From Pelecanus crispus (Eukaryota > Chordata > Aves > Pelecaniformes > Pelecanidae), in NCBI RefSeq assembly GCF_030463565.1, contig NC_134643.1, positions 218,602,583 through 218,666,582 on the forward strand: a DNA stretch of 64,000 bases, read 5' to 3'. Below the pieces are notes generated by a model, which was given only the letters and a program-made list of their open reading frames with translations, was not told where the DNA came from and ran no database searches. This document shows positions 38,590-51,989 of this stretch, in pieces. Positions within the stretch are counted from its first letter, which is position 1. The number at the start of each line of letters is the position of its first letter. A program made the position numbers and the translations under genes.

Positions 38590-39324
38590 GAAAAGGACGA
38601 CACCCCAGTGGTCTGTCTGCTCTCCTGTGAAGGACTGATCATGTGTAAGCATTGCCGTGGAAATGTTGGGAGTAGGGAGACGGTTACACAGCCTGTCTCT
38701 GGGGGATGGAGAAAAAAGCCTTAAAGAATAAACAGCAACAAGATCATGCTGCAGATACAATAGCCATAAACTATGCTGCCCAAAATAGGAAAGCCCAGGG
38801 AGGCTTTAAAAGCTGTGAAATATCCAAACACCTTACACCTTATTTTCCTTTTTTTTTTTTTTTTTAAAGCAGGATGCAATATACTGAAGTCTTTAGAAGC
38901 TGAGGGACTGTAGCCCACAGCTGTGGGATGTTGTTTTCTTTTCATTGTCTTATAGCTGATGGACAAAAGGTGGTCCGGGGCCAAATTCTGGGCTGATTTA
39001 GGGTCCAGTTAGCAGCAGATGGAGCACCCAGGACCTCAGTTAGACGTCTTCCTTACAAGTTCAGCATCGTGAAGGAAGCGCCTGCCGAGGGTTGTGTCTG
39101 TATGCCCTGAGGAATTCTGTTGCTCCCATACGCTACTTAAGTCAGCTGAGGATCAGGTCCTCTGGCAAAGACCAAGTGGACTTTCCAGGTCTGAGAGTTA
39201 CCCATGATAAGTAGGATTTAGGGAGGTATTAGTGAAAATGATTCTTTAAGTCATCTGATGGTCTAATAATAATTTTGACTCATTTACTCTCTGCAACCTG
39301 GTCTGAACTGAGAGTTGACTCTGC

Positions 39325-39385
39325 CTCGGGCAGGAATTTGGACCTCCCTAGGTCCCTTCCCACTGAATTATTCTGTGGTTCAATC
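39325..39385 (+). mobile_element. Possible ancient CR1 3' tail in the FZD4 3' UTR
   Basis: GACCTCCCTAGGTCCCTTCC followed by GAATTATTCTGTGGTTC resembles the terminal CR1 segment (CTAGGTCCCTTCCAAC..ATTCTGTGATTC) with several changes. Short, old and tentative. Confidence 0.4.
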
Positions 39386-39573
39386 AATATTTCTAATTTT
39401 TTAAAAGCTTTACTCAAGGCCATTGTCAGAAGTAGAGGAGTCAGTGGGAGCTGGGAAACTGTATATGGTCTTGTGCAACGATTATTGTTATCTGCCTGCC
39501 TCCGTTCCTGTCCCTTCAGGTGCTCCTGCTCTTCCCAGCGGACTACTTTATTCTGCTGCATTTAATAGCTTTA

Positions 39574-39579
39574 AATAAA
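39574..39579 (+). terminator. FZD4: Candidate proximal poly(A) signal of FZD4
   Basis: AATAAA is followed within about 20-25 bp by a GT/T-rich stretch (TAGTGTTCTTTCC). It would give a 3' UTR of about 1 kb. Confidence 0.4.
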
Positions 39580-41794
39580 GTCTTACATTATAGTGTTCTT
39601 TCCTCCAGGAAAGAGAAAAATAAGTTGAGGGTCTCTTCAAACAATGCCAGTTTTCTCCAAATAAACTTATCTGGCTCTCTCTGGAGACCCATTGCATGAA
39701 GCAATTAAGTCTTAATATATTTCATTCAGTGCGATGGTATCTCTGTAGACGCCAGTCTGGGGAGAAGTGAAATGTTAAGTTCCTTGGCAACCTCATGTTC
39801 ACACAGATCAGTTGTATAATTATGCGTGTCAGTTACAATTAAAAGAACATTCTCAGCCCATGACATCGCAGCACAGCTGACTGCCTCACGAGGATGCTCC
39901 AATTGCTCACTGACAGCTATGGAGATTTTTTTTTTTTAACCTATATTTACATGCAGAATGTGAGCGGGCATTCAGTCCTCAGGAACAACAGGAGACATTT
40001 CCAGTTTTTGTAAAGGGATCTCAAGAGAAGAGATCCAGCTTCTTGGTGAATAATGTTGTTTCACAGCAATTTTCAAGTTTTCTTATCCTTGTATTTGAGG
40101 GGGCAGCAGCTTGTGCTCGTGGGCAGCTCGAACCTTGTGTCAGGGGCTTCTTTGGCTAATAAGAAAGGTGATGCAAACAGAAATAGCCCGGAAGTACTTA
40201 AGAGAACACTGTTCTGATATTCTATCCTTTTGAAGGACCTTTGTGCCCTAAACTTTTGCTCAATTTGTTTGCGTGGAACGTGGTCAGCTGCGGAGCATCC
40301 CCCCACCGGTGCCTGGACTCGCACGACCTTCGAGGGCAGCTGAGAACAGGCACTGCTTTATTATAGCCCTCACTTCTCGTACAGGTGCCCCATGTGCTTC
40401 CCAAACCACAATTCATTCCAGCTCTGGCCATGAGCACTAATCTGTCCCAGAAGCGTGTATTGTTTCAATGTCAATGTTGAAACATGTGCTAGAGCACATT
40501 TTTAAAAAAAAAAAAACCCAAACCCCAAACAAACCCTAATTGCAGTCTCTGCGGTTGGACTCCCTCTCCAGCAGAACAAGTGACAACTTGACACATTCTG
40601 CTCAAGACACACAAGCGTTGTCTTGGCCAATGCTGCATACCAGCCAAGCCTTTTCATCCTCTCCATAAAGTCTCTCGCTATTAGTGTTGTGTTTGGATCT
40701 GGTTATTTCTCCGTGGACAAGGAGTTTTGCAAGTAGGAAATCTTCAGATGGCCAAGTTTCTCCATCGTGCAGTGTTTCTCCTGGCGCAGCAAGGGATGTA
40801 AAGTCAGCAGCTATATGTTGATTTTCAAGGGGCGAGGATGCAGTAGAAGCCTTGTCTTTTAACCTGGTATCGGGCTGTGCCAAGGTGTCACGTTCGCTCA
40901 AGTGTCCTTCGTTCTGAAATGGTTTGGATACTCTCCTGGCCGACCTGACCCATGTTTGACCTGACTGGTTCAATAAATGGTGTTTTTAACCATGTTATGT
41001 ACACAGAAGTGAATGTTAAGTAGTCCCTTGTTATCAGATGCCTGCATCGCTGCCTGCGACCCCATGGACTGTGACAGACGTGTCCCCGGTGATTTGAGGT
41101 GTTGGAAGTGAGTCGGATGAGCATAGCACTGCACAGCGTGACAAGGGACCCGGAGGGGGGATATTCAAATCCTATGGGGAGGAGATGGGCTGGGGAGAGA
41201 CAGCAGCTGCTGTTCCTGAAGAAACATCTTTCCCAAGCATTCAGGGGGACATTGTACGAACCCAAAGCGAAATTAGCTGTTACAGCAATGAAACCATTCC
41301 ATAAATTTATTCCTCCACGTGCATTTACCTTGCTCCGCTTCAGGGCTGTATGAGTGGGAAGTCACAGCAGACAGCCTAAAACCTGGCGGTTGTGAAGAGT
41401 GGGTATCTGCAACTCGTATGTTCTCTGTTTCAATATTGTTATGAATTTAAAGCCAAAAAACGTGTGACTGCTCCTGTCTCGGAAGTGCACTGGCTGCAGT
41501 TGTACAACTAGCAACTTTGCAGCAGTTCCCTTCCTTGTGCAGGCCCTGCTCCCTTCTCCCTGCCCCAGCGTGTGCTCTCCTCACTGCAGGTTTTGGAAGC
41601 ATCTGCTGGAGAGGTACAAGCTTAGCTCTTACGTTAAACAGGCAAGTTAGCTCCTTTTTCTGAATTTTAAGGAAATAGACACTGATTATTTTGGGGTGTA
41701 CAGAAAATATATCTACTTTGATGTATGTACTGTAAATTTCTAATTTATCACTGTAAAAAAACCCATAAACTTTGCTATTTAATTTTTATATCAA

Positions 41795-41800
41795 AATAAA
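41795..41800 (+). terminator. FZD4: Candidate distal poly(A) signal of FZD4
   Basis: AATAAA lies in TCAAAATAAAATTTTAACC, with an AT-rich upstream stretch including TGTACTGTAAAT near 41727 and a GT-rich region (TTTTTGGTGAGTTTG) about 50 bp downstream. It would give a 3' UTR of about 3.2 kb. Confidence 0.5.
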
Positions 41801-41820
41801 ATTTTAACCTCTGTGGATAA

Positions 41821-44800
41821 CTAAGGTATTCCTGGCAACCCTCAAGTTTTTGGTGAGTTTGTTTCTTGAATTGGCTTCGTCACTCTTGCAAATGCTTTTT
41901 TTCCCCTGAAGGAAGAAGGACTGAAATGCTCACGCTGCAGTGGGTTAATCCAGCATGGTTTGGTTCTAAGTGTGGGTTGCGAGAAATAACTGGGAACAAA
42001 ACATCATTGGGCAACAGTGAAAATACGTGCATGCTTCAGTGCGTGCACGCGGTGTGGACAGAAACCCTTTCACAGTCGGCACGCAGGTCCCAGGCGCTGG
42101 CTGGGGAAGCAGCTGGAGCTTTGGGCTTGCCTAAGCATGCCCCCAAAACCACAAGGGAGTGCAAAGATGGAAACACAACCATCCGCTGCTGTAACACTGC
42201 TGTGGTGGGGCGCCTGGGGAGAGCAGAGCCTCCTGTAAGGCTCCTTTTTATTTCACGTAATATGGAATATGCGCATCCAAAGATGCACTGAGCATTCAGA
42301 TCTGGGGCGTATGGTGGAGGGGGATGGCGTAATCACCTGCCTGTTGAGTATATGAGAACTACTTGTGGCTTTTGGAAGGGGCAACTTCTGCTCTTGAAAT
42401 GGGCTCACTCCTAGGGGTAATTTCAGCCCTTCAGAGAACAGATTCAGTCGATTGTCTACATTTTCTTGCAATGTGAGGGTTTTTAAAATTAAGCTTATTA
42501 ATGGTCCGCTTCTATTTCATTCCTTTTTATCATTTCTGTTCACAGTTAGGATGTACGGTAGCAGCGAGGGGTTCCTTCTTTTTGTGTACGTCCCGCACCA
42601 ATTTCTCTGACACCAATAGTACAGTTTGTGATATTAGTCATCATCTAAACACACTTAATCATCTCCATCATGAAGCATTCTGTGTGCAGGATTACTTAAT
42701 TAGCATAATATTAATCTAACAAGAACATAAATCAGACTAGAGTGGGTAATAGTGAGGACGCGCTATGAAGACAGTAGGAATTAACACCTGTGTATCTGTA
42801 GCTAATCAAGTTTTGAAGAGCAGCATCTAAACCTGGTAATTAGAGTGATTTGTACATGCCTTTGGCAGCTCATCACCGTAATGTTCTTAGGTTGGTGATT
42901 AATGGGATCACTGACTTGAAACTTGTAATTAGGAGTCTTTAATATAGCTACAGTTAATCATAACAAACATAAAAGAGCTTCTGGGGGAGGGTGGAGGATC
43001 TCCTCTTGTTGTTGGGGCTGTTCACGCCACCAGAGAAACTCAGGCATAGCGTTCGAGATGGCATTGGCTGTGCCAGGTCTCTCTGACGGCCACTTGCCCA
43101 TATGCACGTCCCCCACATCGGGCATCTCAGATCGTCAGCTGTGAAGTGACAGTGGATTGCTGAGTGGCTCCGATCAGGGGACAGCCTCCCGAGCCACTGG
43201 GATGGCAAAGCAGCCCATGTTTGCCTACGGAGGGGAGCATGTGGCTGCATACCAAACTCACAAAAAGTAGCCCTTAGCAGGACTTAGCCTTTATCAGGAC
43301 TGTTTGTTTAATTGGTTATGTCTTGGGGTTTTTTTAAAGCTGTCTTTAAAGAGAGCAAATGTTAAGGAGTTCATAGTGAAGGAGACCAGAGTTCTGCTGC
43401 CAGAGAATCCTAAGCTCCAGTAATGCAAAAATGTGGTATCATGAGACCCTGGCTTCGGTGGTGGAGTTTCCGCCACACCCTCTCTGTCCTCAGCCTCTCG
43501 TTCCCATAACTGCATTGCATTTCAGCTCCTCCTTCATTTTGCCAGTGCAACTATTTGCGGCGCTGAGCTGCGAAGAAGATCAGCAAAAAGATCCGGGTTA
43601 AAAATGACCATCAGTTTTCGTTTTCTTTTGTGCTGGAGGTTTATGTTTAACTTGGATCATGTCAGTGATCTGATTTATGCAGCGGCTCCACCAAGAGCTG
43701 TGCTGGCACAGCCAGGCAGCACGGACTGCCGGAGGGAGCAGGGGTCTGGCTGGCATTGCCTTGGCTCCTGAAAGCAGCACCCTGTGGAGCTGCTCCCCGA
43801 GTCCTCTTGCACCATCATCCCCCTGAGGCCAGAGCTGCGTCTGCCTGCAGGGATGCAGGAATGGGTGAGAGACAAGCAGCAACTACCCGACCACTTCCAG
43901 CTTCCCCAGCCTCTGCTAAAATAGCAAAGCCTTCGGTAGGGCTGATGGTAACTCCTTAAGTTTGATGCTTCACCTGCGATGATTGAGTCCAGCTTTGAAC
44001 TGCTCACCTGTAGGTGAAAGCCCCATAGCAGCTGTGTCACTGATGCTCTGCAGTGCCCTTTTTGGCACGCTTGGGCTAATTGGCTCATAATATAAACCAG
44101 GAGTTTGCAGCCTCTGCCTCAACCTAGGACAGTTCAACCAGACTGACAAATGTTAGTGTAGTTTGAGCGCGAAGTAGAGCTTCTCTTCATGCTGGCAAAG
44201 CCAGCGCTGGCTGCAACAGTGATGAGGCAGAGCACGGTCCAGGCTGGAGCCACGTTGTGCCCTGTGCCCACTGCACCTCGCCAAGAGCGGACGAGAGGAT
44301 GGGTGCAGATCAGGCAGCTCCCAGCTGATGCTGAGCTGGTATAGTAGATCCCGTATCACCGGTATTTCCTGCAGCTGGGAAGTGATTTCTGGCCAGCGGT
44401 CCTGCGCATCCTGGCAGAGTCCAGCTGTTGTAAGAGCTTTGTGTAGTTAACAACCAGATGTTTTGTTTTACGCTCTGGGAACAGCCTACCAAACAGTCAC
44501 CATGGGGCTGGAAGAGCACAAAGGTGCCTTAGAGGGCAGCGGCAGCAAACATGGACTCACATGCTAAGGTATCACTGAGAAACTGTTGTTCTGTTTTCCT
44601 AGTTTTTTGGGGGAGCAGGGACCTCCCATGTGCCAGATGTTAGGTACAACACCAGAGGAAACAGATTAAACTCCAAACACAAATATTATTGCACTGCAAA
44701 GTTTACTGTAATAAGTTACTTTTGATTTTGTTGCTGTGTTTGCTTGCCAGAAGCAGAAATGCTGATTAATTAGATCAGCTTCAGAGGGCTCAGGGAAGGG

Positions 44801-45537
44801 ATATTTAACTTTAATTTTGTCCATTTTTAAATCAATGGTTTAAAACATCTAAAAACCCCACTTACTCATGGTTTGTCAATACACTGGCAAGATAAATATC
44901 TTCATTTTATATTTCCATCAGCGTTTAGCTAGTTTCCTGCCTGGTTGTCTCATTTCCTGAGCTTACTCTGAGGAAGGGAAACACATCCTTCCTGCAAAAT
45001 AGATGCAAATCACTGGACAATCTGCTTCTACAATATTAAGGCTTAAAATGTTACTGTGCAGAGAAATAGCCTGACATTGGATGTTTTAATGGATGAAATT
45101 AAGTACTTTCTTCCGAAGCAACTCAGAGATGCTCTCACTCAAGTACTTGGTAAGGGATACTAAGCGGACTGCTGTGGAAAAGGAGGAATTGAGTCTTTTC
45201 AGGGATTTTTCTTGCATTTTGGGGTCTTTTGCTTTGCAGCAAGGAGTGGCTGACATCTAGCGGCAGCTGCACCCCAGCCCCAACCCCAACCCCTTGCCAC
45301 CCCTCACCAGCCCTGCTCCCCACTCGTGTCCAGGCCATTCCCAGGGGGTTGCTCGGGGCAGATTTGCTTTTCATGGCACTGCAGGGCTGGCATGCAAAGT
45401 GGGGAGCTGCTGCCGGACTGGGGCTCCTCACCTCTGCCCGCTCCCCAGCCCTGCCAGGCTGCACCATGACCTGCGTCGCGTCACTCTCAAGAGGGTTGGT
45501 ACCTCTTCAGTAGGACCAATGCCGCCGTAGGCTTTCG
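41821..45537. other. Intergenic sequence downstream of FZD4
   Basis: No gene was recognised. It contains a repeat-free, TAAT-rich segment (42640-42965) described separately, and a second AT-rich block around 44700-44850. Open frames (for example 43675-44088 minus) have no known domain. Confidence 0.5.
42640..42965. promoter_or_regulatory. TAAT-rich segment, candidate enhancer
   Basis: Many homeodomain-type cores are packed into about 325 bp: TTAATC near 42656, GGATTACTTAATTAGC near 42689, ATATTAATC near 42707, GGTAATTAG near 42835, GGTGATTAATGG near 42893, GTAATTAGG near 42925 and GTTAATCATAAC near 42953. No repeat family is recognisable. The enhancer role is inference. Confidence 0.35.
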
Positions 45538-45744
45538 TAGAATCATGGAATGCTTTGGGTTGGAAGGGACCTTTAGAGATCATCTAGCCCAACCCCCCTG
45601 CAGGGAGCAGGGACAGCTTTAACTAGATCCGGTTGCTCAGAGCCCCATCCAGCCTGACCTTGAATGTTGCCAGGGATGGGGCCTCCACTACCTCTCTGGG
45701 CAACCTGTGCCAGTGTTTCACCACCCTGGCTTTCTTCCAGGCTC
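45538..45744 (-). mobile_element. CR1 LINE 3' fragment, minus strand
   Basis: The plus strand begins TAGAATCATGGAATGCTTTG and carries the 3' end in reverse. The minus strand encodes the C-terminal signature [21 protein letters not shown]. It is the same subfamily as the copy at 55242. It ends abruptly near 45744. Confidence 0.9.
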
Positions 45745-47165
45745 CCAACACATTAAATGGGTGTTCAGAGGTGGTGGGGTGCAGCAGAAGGACCATCCAT
45801 CCCCTCCCTCCATCAAGGCTCTGAACCAGCATCTGGAAAGGCGAGGGCAAAGCGTGGCCGTACCTCAGCTGCTGGTGTGAAGGCTTTGCCCAACAGCATG
45901 TCTACCAGCTCGGGGCCATACGTGATGGTTTGTATCGAGTGCATCAACTGAGGAAATCACAAGCTCACCCTCCATTTAATATTAATCTCTCTCTGCTCAG
46001 CCCTCGGCTTGGGGCTGGTGTGGCTACAGCAGGTTGCTAACATTGCTCACAGAGAAAAAAAAAAAAAAAAGACCCGATAATGTGGTAGCATGGCAAAAGG
46101 GCCAAAGGGACATCTTTCCCCTGGCTGTGGCAAGGGAAGCTGCCAGTGGCAGACACCAGCAGCATGTATACTCCAAAAAGGTCATTCAAAAGACTTAACG
46201 TGCTGTCTTCCTTGACCTCATGCTAGTTATGTTTAAAAGAAAAAGGACTGTGAGATCACAGTAGAAAGGAAAGCCTCCAGCCTGAGATGATAGCCTTTCT
46301 TCTTTCTGCTGCCATTTGGCAGTGGTGGGAAAAAGCTGGCAGGCCCCAGGCAGAAAGCAAAAAGCATTTGCAGAGTCACGCGCAAGTGAACCACAATAAA
46401 ACCGTAGCATCTTTTTGAAAGGTAGGGGGTGCGGGAGAGGCCTGGAAATGGTGAAGAGGGGTTCTCAGAGGAGGAGGGAATGTATATATAATGCTGAAAA
46501 AATCAACTACAGAGGCCCCGGCATATGAAAGTTATGACAAACAATAATACCATTCCACTCACAAAGCAATCATGTTTCTACAGCTGTGGCCTGAGCAGAG
46601 CCAAAAGAAGTGAGGAGCCATCCCTGCTTCCCTGGAGAACGGTTTTATAACCGAAGCAGGGAAAGGGGCAGGTCTCATCCTGAAACACCAGTAATTCATC
46701 CTGTCAGCGTCGGCAAAGCCAGCCCTCAGTTTGCCGTGGGATGAGCTGGGTTTCGCTTCTGCAAGCTCACAAGGTCCCTCCCTCTCCAAAATGCCTGAGA
46801 GCAGCGTCTGCGTCTGCCAGAGCCCTGCCAGCTTGGGGACACACCAGGACGCTGTACAGCGCCGCATCCCTTCCTCCCCCTCTCCTCAGGACATCAGGCA
46901 CTTTTTCTTTTATTGGCTGTGAAAAGTCAAGTCTGAGAGACATGGCCACCAGCCCAGTCCTCGCTTGTGTGGCCTTTCCAGTAGCTGTGCTCTGCAGGCC
47001 CAAGACTCCATCCCACAGCCTGGGCTCCAGTCAGGAGTCAGGAGTTTGCAGTTCCATTCCCAAATCTGCTACTGAGCTGCTGCCTCATGTCACAGAGGGG
47101 ATGGCTCTGCCATGGCGGACTAAGAAAGAGAGCAGGATCCAAGAGCTGCCATGGCTGTTGGGACA
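45745..47165. other. Intergenic unique sequence
   Basis: No gene or repeat family was recognised. There is one A-run near 46056-46071. Open frames lack known domains. Confidence 0.5.
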
Positions 47166-47443
47166 CGAGTGATGATAGGACGAAAGGAAACAGACTCAAG
47201 TTGCACCAGGGGAGGCTTAGATTGGGTATTAGGAAAAATTTCTTCACTGAAAGCGTTGTCAAGCACTGGAACCGGCTGCCCAGGGAAGTGGTTGAGTCCC
47301 CATCCCTGGAGATATTTAAAAGACATGTAGGTGTGGTGCTTAGGGACATGATTTAGTGGTGGACTTGGCACTGTTGAGTTTACAGTTGGACTTGATGATC
47401 TCAAGGGTCTTTTCCAACCTAAATGATTCTATGATTCTGTGAT
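47166..47443 (+). mobile_element. CR1 LINE 3' fragment, plus strand
   Basis: The plus strand encodes [20 protein letters not shown] and [21 protein letters not shown], then continues to the CR1 3' end, finishing AAATGATTCTATGATTCTG near 47441. Confidence 0.9.
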
Positions 47444-48773
47444 ACTACTTCGGTACTGGGCCATGCAGATGAAGGCAGTGTATGGGTATGCAAGGAGTGC
47501 CCAGGACCTCCACACCTCCCCAGCTCTGCTAAAGCAACTGAAGCAGAAGATGCACAAGTTGTTAAATGCTCAGCTTTGATAGCCTTTCCTTACAACCCCA
47601 GAAGAACCCAACTAACCTCCTAGTGACAGAAGAAAGGCCAAGAGGTTTGAGGATCTGTTGGCCCAAAGAGGCACACAGAGTGGGGCGAGCAGGAGAAAAA
47701 TCTCCATGTGAATAGATTTACAGCTAAACTAAAACCTGGCACTTCACATCCCACTCCCTACTGCACCTGTTGGCTCATCACCGCTCATTTAAGGAAGGAA
47801 AAGGAAGGGGAAGGATCTGCCTTATTGAAAAAAAAAATAAAAAAGACTACAAAGTCCTTTCTCCATCTAACTTCTGTAGCTCATCTGCAAATCTACACAC
47901 ACATTTGACTAAGAGTAGTTTTTTAACTAATGCAGACATGCACACAGCCTTCAGAAATTCCTATCTCAGAATCATATTCTTAATAAAGAAAAAGCTCAGG
48001 TTAAATAATTTACCTCCCATCACAGAGGAAGTGATTGCTGAGCCTGGGACTAGAAGGCCAGTGTTTATGGACCTCAGGCTGCATCTCTTTCTGAAAACCA
48101 CCCCCATGTTCCTAATTTCGAGGAAGCACTACAGCAGGTAGACACAGGGCTGCCACATGCCAGCCACCAAAGGAGATGGAGCTGCTGCGCTGTGCGGTGA
48201 TACCCATGGCGAGGAGCAGCTGGGATCCCAGGCTGCCTTTCCTGGCTAGCCAGGGTCCCTGGGGCAGGCTCTGGAGAAGGAGTGCAGATGTGACTACCAA
48301 ACCAAGGGTCTCCTCAGCTGCACCATGTTCTTGTGCTAATGCGTTGATTCCCCTGGATGCAGAATAAAAAAGAAATATCTCTCTAATAACACAGAGGTTG
48401 GAAGACAAACTGGACTTGAGCCCCGTAGAGCAGAGGGAGGGAGGAGGAAGGAAGATGCCAGCGAGATGCAAACTCGAACAGCGTGAAAGGAGAGCTCCAA
48501 GGTGCCCCAGAGTGTGGGCAGATGTCTGTCCCCAGGCCAGCTGTGGCTGCTCGGCACTCCCACAGAGTTCCAGCAAAAGGACAGCACATGGCACCTCAAA
48601 GGTGCGGGGTGTTTCAACTAATCTGGGCACTGGGCACTGCTGCCCAAAGCAGATGAGGCAGCTCCCAGCTCTTGGCAGAGCTGAAGGGTCAGTAGCTGCC
48701 AGCAGAGGCAAAAACTGAAAGATTTTCAATAAATGCAGCTGTTTGCTAAGTGCATGTCTGTTCACAGCTGATC
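47444..48773. other. Intergenic unique sequence
   Basis: No gene was recognised. A 217-codon open frame on the minus strand (48112-48765) starts with GTG and has no known domain or homeodomain-like or membrane pattern that I could recognise; it is probably chance. Confidence 0.5.
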
Positions 48774-48852
48774 ATAGAATCGTAGAAGCATTTAGATTGG
48801 AAAAGACTCTTAAGATCATTGAGTCATTGAGTCCAACCATAAACCTAACACC
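48774..48852 (-). mobile_element. Short CR1 LINE 3' fragment, minus strand
   Basis: The plus strand reads ATCATAGAATCGTAGAAGC, then TTGGAAAAGACTCTTAAGA and GTCCAACCATAAACC. It contains a small internal duplication (TCATTGAG twice). Only about 80 bp remain. Confidence 0.85.
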
Positions 48853-51800
48853 CTTTAGCCCTTTTTTTTTATTTATGGCTTAATATGCTCTATTCCTGTC
48901 CTCACATTAACAGGAACCCTTTAACCTGGCATTTGAACAGGACAAAACTAGCATTTCAGCTCGATCTGATGTTGGCTTGGAGGTACTTGCCAGCTTTAAG
49001 CCGCTATCTCAGGTTCTTGTTTGATACATTATACCACCTAACATCTGCTGCAGGTATGGGAAAGTGGTTTTGGCTGTGACTAGAATGTAACATGTTATAT
49101 CCATGAAGGTAATAGCCATTTGTCTGGTAAATAAACAGAAAAAAATAATTACTATCCTTCTTGGCTGGGTTCAGTACCACTGACTTGGCCATAAGTAACT
49201 ATAACAATGGTTACAATCTGGTTGCCATATAAATTAAATTCACTGAGGGCTGGGCTTGGTTCTGGAAGCTCTACCTGCAATTCAGCAGGGCCCTACGAAT
49301 CTAGATTTCTATAGTTATCACTCATGATGGAAAAGGAAGAATTAATTTCAGTGTGCATTTCATAAAGAAATTAGAGATTAGAAAAAAAGAAGACCTTTTA
49401 AAGAAGTACCAAACTCTCAGGAACAAGAAGTAATGGAGAAAGGACTGGAAGGGACATTTCCATGGCACAAGTGTGTGGCAACACTACGCAAATCTTCTTT
49501 CTTCTTGAAATGGGGACACATGAGGACAGACATACTAATTTCTGTCATTTCACTAAAAAGCTGGGTTTTTAAAATTATTCTACGTCATATGAGTATAACT
49601 TTAGTTGGATCAGCTATCTCACCAATTTTGCTGAACAACTTTAATGCATCGACAGGAAAAAAATGGATTTATCTTCAAAAAACATTGATTTTGATCTTGA
49701 TTCAAAGTATTTCAACCTAAATTTTGTGGGAATAAATACCATTTGATTGATTACTCCCAAAATATTGACTCTTATCTGGAGTGTTTGCTCAGTGGCCGGC
49801 CTCAGAGCACTCTGAAATCATGGGGGTGTTGTTTACTCACTTGATGGATGCCAGACTGGTGAGCTGGAGGAAGGCTTCAATAAATCATTTCTGACATTAA
49901 CCTCGCAGAAGCAAATTCCCATGAGTATTTGTGTTAGTTCTGCCTCCAGTGCTTGTGCAAACACTGCAGGACAAAATTCACACCGCTATCTTTCTGTGAC
50001 TAGTTTTGCAAACAAAAGTTCCTCATCGGCATTTCCAGGCAAAGTCAATGGGACAGGCAGGGATGAAGGAAAATGCACTTTGTTTATTCAAACAACTGTT
50101 AGTGTGTCATTAGCAAATATGCATGAAACTTTCATAATAGATTTAGGGGTTGATAAAAAAAGAAAACAAAACATGCACTGGGTTAAGCAATGAAATGTCA
50201 TTTTTATTTGTGTAAATAAGCAGAATGTTCCAAATGTCCAGCATCTGGCATCTGTACTTTTTGTATGTGTTATTTTTAGTGTAATCTCTATCTATGCCAC
50301 AAAATTTTTCCTACAATTTGTTGTTTAGCATAGTGATTATGTGATTAAGGTGGTATTATATATATATATATAAGGTCAGACCTTCTTGATCTATCATGAG
50401 AAATAGTTGGATATGGAAACCTCTGTTTCTGAGGGCAGACACAGTAAGTTGGTAAGTAGCAAGTATGGGGTATATACCTATACATATATATATATATTTG
50501 TATTTTTAATTTAAAAGTTCTCCTAAGGATAACCTTGTGTAGAATTGCCATAATCTCTTCAATAACAGCTTCAGCAAAACCTCTAACTGCAAAAACTCTA
50601 GCGGAACATCACTCTGCAAGGACACAGACCCTCTTGCATTTGCATTATGGGGAACTGTGGCTGCTTGGCTGAGCAGCATTGCCTGAGGTCTGCCAGCACA
50701 TGGGGGTGTCATATCATCACCACGAAGGAGAGGCTGAGACCTGACACCCCACTGACGTCCCACCAGTTTCAGAGCTGGGCCCTTAATGCTCTCTGTTTCT
50801 AAACAGAAAGTCTTTTCTAACAGTGAGCCCTGAAAACTCATTTGTAGAACTTGAGGGCCAGCCGAGGGTTTCCCAGACTCAGGATGAGATTTTGGATGTT
50901 CTAGAGACCCTACACGGAGCTCAGCCACTTTCCCATTCTCCATTGCTTCTGTTGAGGACAAGCAGGATAGTCTTGCTTCTGCCACTAAATTAAGCAGGAG
51001 GCTCTGGCCTCCTTTGGGGAGCAGGATTTTGGCCCTGTTCACTGCTTAGGGAAGGCTGTGGGTGAGACTCTCCTGGGGTGGGGCGTGAGTGGGCTGCTCA
51101 GTCCCACGTGGTGCGGAGGGGGTGTCCAGGGGATCAAGGATATTCCTGCTGCGGCAGCGTTCCTCTTGACCTGTGCTCCCACATAGTGCATGGCACAGCC
51201 CATACACAGGTGCATCACGCAGGGTTTCCACTTGCTTGGCCACCTACCCATGCATGGAGAAGGGTGTCCCAAGGAAGCAAAAGCCAAAAGAAAAGCTTTC
51301 CAGCCTGGGTTGTCCACCTGTTGTACCCTACAAGGCTGAATAACACCTGTCTGCCCAATCTTGGATGGACCTTTCCATCAAACATATCTCAGAGCCAGGG
51401 AAAGCTTTATTTCTCTATAACCCACAATGTTGCTCCCTCTGAGTAAGAGGCGAAAAACATCTCCGACCTCAGCAGAGCCCTCAGTGGACTGCTGCAAACA
51501 CTCATTAATAAAACACAGCACTTTCCTGGCTGCTCCTGTAACTTTTGCCACATGTTAAGCCCCTCGACAAGGGGCTGGTTCAATGATTTCAAGGGTCCTT
51601 TTTCCACAAAGATAAATTAAAATTCTGCCTTTGACAAATTAAGAGGAAAACTTCCATGGTGTTTTTTTAGCAGGTGGTTCTTCCCACATCACAGGACTCA
51701 AAGTCCCTTGGAAACACGTTATTTTTACTTGGCAGAAAGGTGAAAACAACTGACTGAAACGTGAGAACCCGGCATGTGGGCTTGACAGACCACACTGCCC

Positions 51801-51989
51801 ACTAACCCATCATTGCTCATTCACCCAGGCAGTTGCAGTGAGACAGAAGGGAGTGGGTTTTTCTCTTCTGGGAACACCAACCTGGAGAAAACAACCCCTC
51901 TGAGTTTGTGCTCACCATTCAGCAGTGGAGCCAGGGCAGTCCCATGCCTCCAGCCACCACTGGACCCTCTCCAGTATGTCCCACCTAGA
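48853..51989. other. Intergenic unique sequence with two AT microsatellites
   Basis: TA-dinucleotide tracts lie at about 50354-50372 and 50481-50498. No gene was recognised. The 178-codon minus-strand frame at 50506-51042 has no domain I know. Confidence 0.5.

Larger units (their letters stand above)
38590..41820 (+). other. FZD4: Probable FZD4 3' UTR
   Basis: This follows the stop codon without another recognisable gene. Vertebrate FZD4 mRNAs have multi-kilobase 3' UTRs. AATAAA signals occur at 38727-38732, 39574-39579 and 41795-41800. A T-run lies at about 38850-38866. The 3' end is inferred, not proved. Confidence 0.6.

Noticed and set aside
48112..48765. 217-codon minus-strand open frame
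   Set aside because: It has a GTG start and no domain I can recognise, with Leu/Ser-rich low-specificity composition; likely chance.
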